DNA of 64,000 bases from Luteimonas salinisoli (GTDB lineage: Bacteria; Pseudomonadota; Gammaproteobacteria; Xanthomonadales; Xanthomonadaceae). Made by a program: the position numbers and the translations under genes. The notes below the pieces were generated by a model. The model worked only from the letters and a program-made list of their open reading frames with translations. It did no database searches and was not told the DNA's origin. Below, piece by piece: positions 63,795 through 64,000 of this stretch. The DNA is taken from assembly GCF_013425525.1 (NCBI RefSeq), contig NZ_JACCKA010000072.1, positions 25,670-89,669 of the forward strand. The letters run 5' to 3'. How positions within the stretch are numbered: the stretch's first letter is position 1; the number at the start of each line of letters is the position of its first letter.

Positions 63795-64000
63795 CCCATG
63801 CCGCCGAAATCGGGGTCCGGACGACCGGAAGCAGACAGGATCCGCCGGGGCATGATGCGATTTCCGGATGGCGAACCCGCATCGTAGCGGGCGAGCCGCA
63901 CGCCCGTCCGAACGCGCCCGTCCGAATCGGGACACGGGTCGCCGTGGCCGGCGCCTGCGAGGCGGCGGCGGCGGGCGCCCGGACGCGCCCGGCCCGCCCG

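Overview
This is chromosomal DNA of roughly 70% G+C. The gene content points to a Xanthomonadaceae/Lysobacteraceae gammaproteobacterium (Lysobacter/Luteimonas-like). Pointers are a UbiM-type ubiquinone hydroxylase, many lipoproteins, a membrane-bound LuxR regulator next to a DUF4199 protein, a DUF885 lipoprotein, an M13 peptidase and VIT-domain proteins. The genus is inferred, not proven. I saw no rRNA, tRNA, CRISPR array, intact insertion sequence or prophage. Genes are mostly single or in pairs, often convergent, and several pairs share a GTGA or ATGA stop/start overlap.

Region 1-8 kb: a truncated PAS-domain protein, a membrane diguanylate cyclase, a divergent glutathione S-transferase/LysR pair with a clear inverted-repeat operator, a metal-associated-like mini-protein, a stress-type membrane protein, and a two-gene unit of a CheX-like protein (with four 29-residue MshEN-like repeats) and a CheY-like receiver. 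Region 8-16 kb: an acidic-repeat lipoprotein, a P-type ATPase, a 1045-residue beta-propeller diguanylate cyclase, a GAF histidine kinase and small stress-type proteins. Region 16-32 kb: a potassium/proton antiporter with a TrkA-N domain, a TPR lipoprotein, UbiM, three small lipoprotein or META-type proteins, a class 3 lipase, an amidohydrolase/DUF418 pair, a polysaccharide deacetylase, a PilZ protein and a DUF885 protein.

Region 32-49 kb: patatin-like protein, TerB-like protein, MASE2 diguanylate cyclase and a GAP-family transporter. The last of these runs into a REP-like sequence that also cuts into decayed NIPSNAP and DUF1579-like remnants. Then come a VOC protein, glutaminase, a Tat-exported epimerase, a divergent HTH/membrane-protein pair with a palindromic operator, arylamine N-acetyltransferase, a MarR-GNAT fusion, an M13 peptidase, DUF6152/DUF6644-like proteins, dienelactone hydrolase, a decayed repeat patch, a six-cysteine secreted mini-protein, an oxidoreductase and an M14 peptidase.

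Region 49.7-64 kb: the most notable locus is a compact two-gene RiPP-like unit at 49963-51720. It has an 80-residue putative precursor with a Cys-x-x-Cys-His core, followed by a 500-residue protein that appears to fuse a DUF692 multinuclear iron oxidase (MNIO) to its usual separate partner domain. Next are an SDR, an AAA+ ATPase with an N-terminal ClpS-like domain, a GST, the LuxR/DUF4199 pair, a VIT/TPR/DUF2135 secreted protein carrying a TonB-receptor-like motif, a membrane protein, a second arylamine N-acetyltransferase coupled to WrbA, a LysR regulator and a pseudouridine synthase. Cyclic-di-GMP is a recurring theme, with three diguanylate cyclases, one PilZ protein and the MshEN-like repeats.
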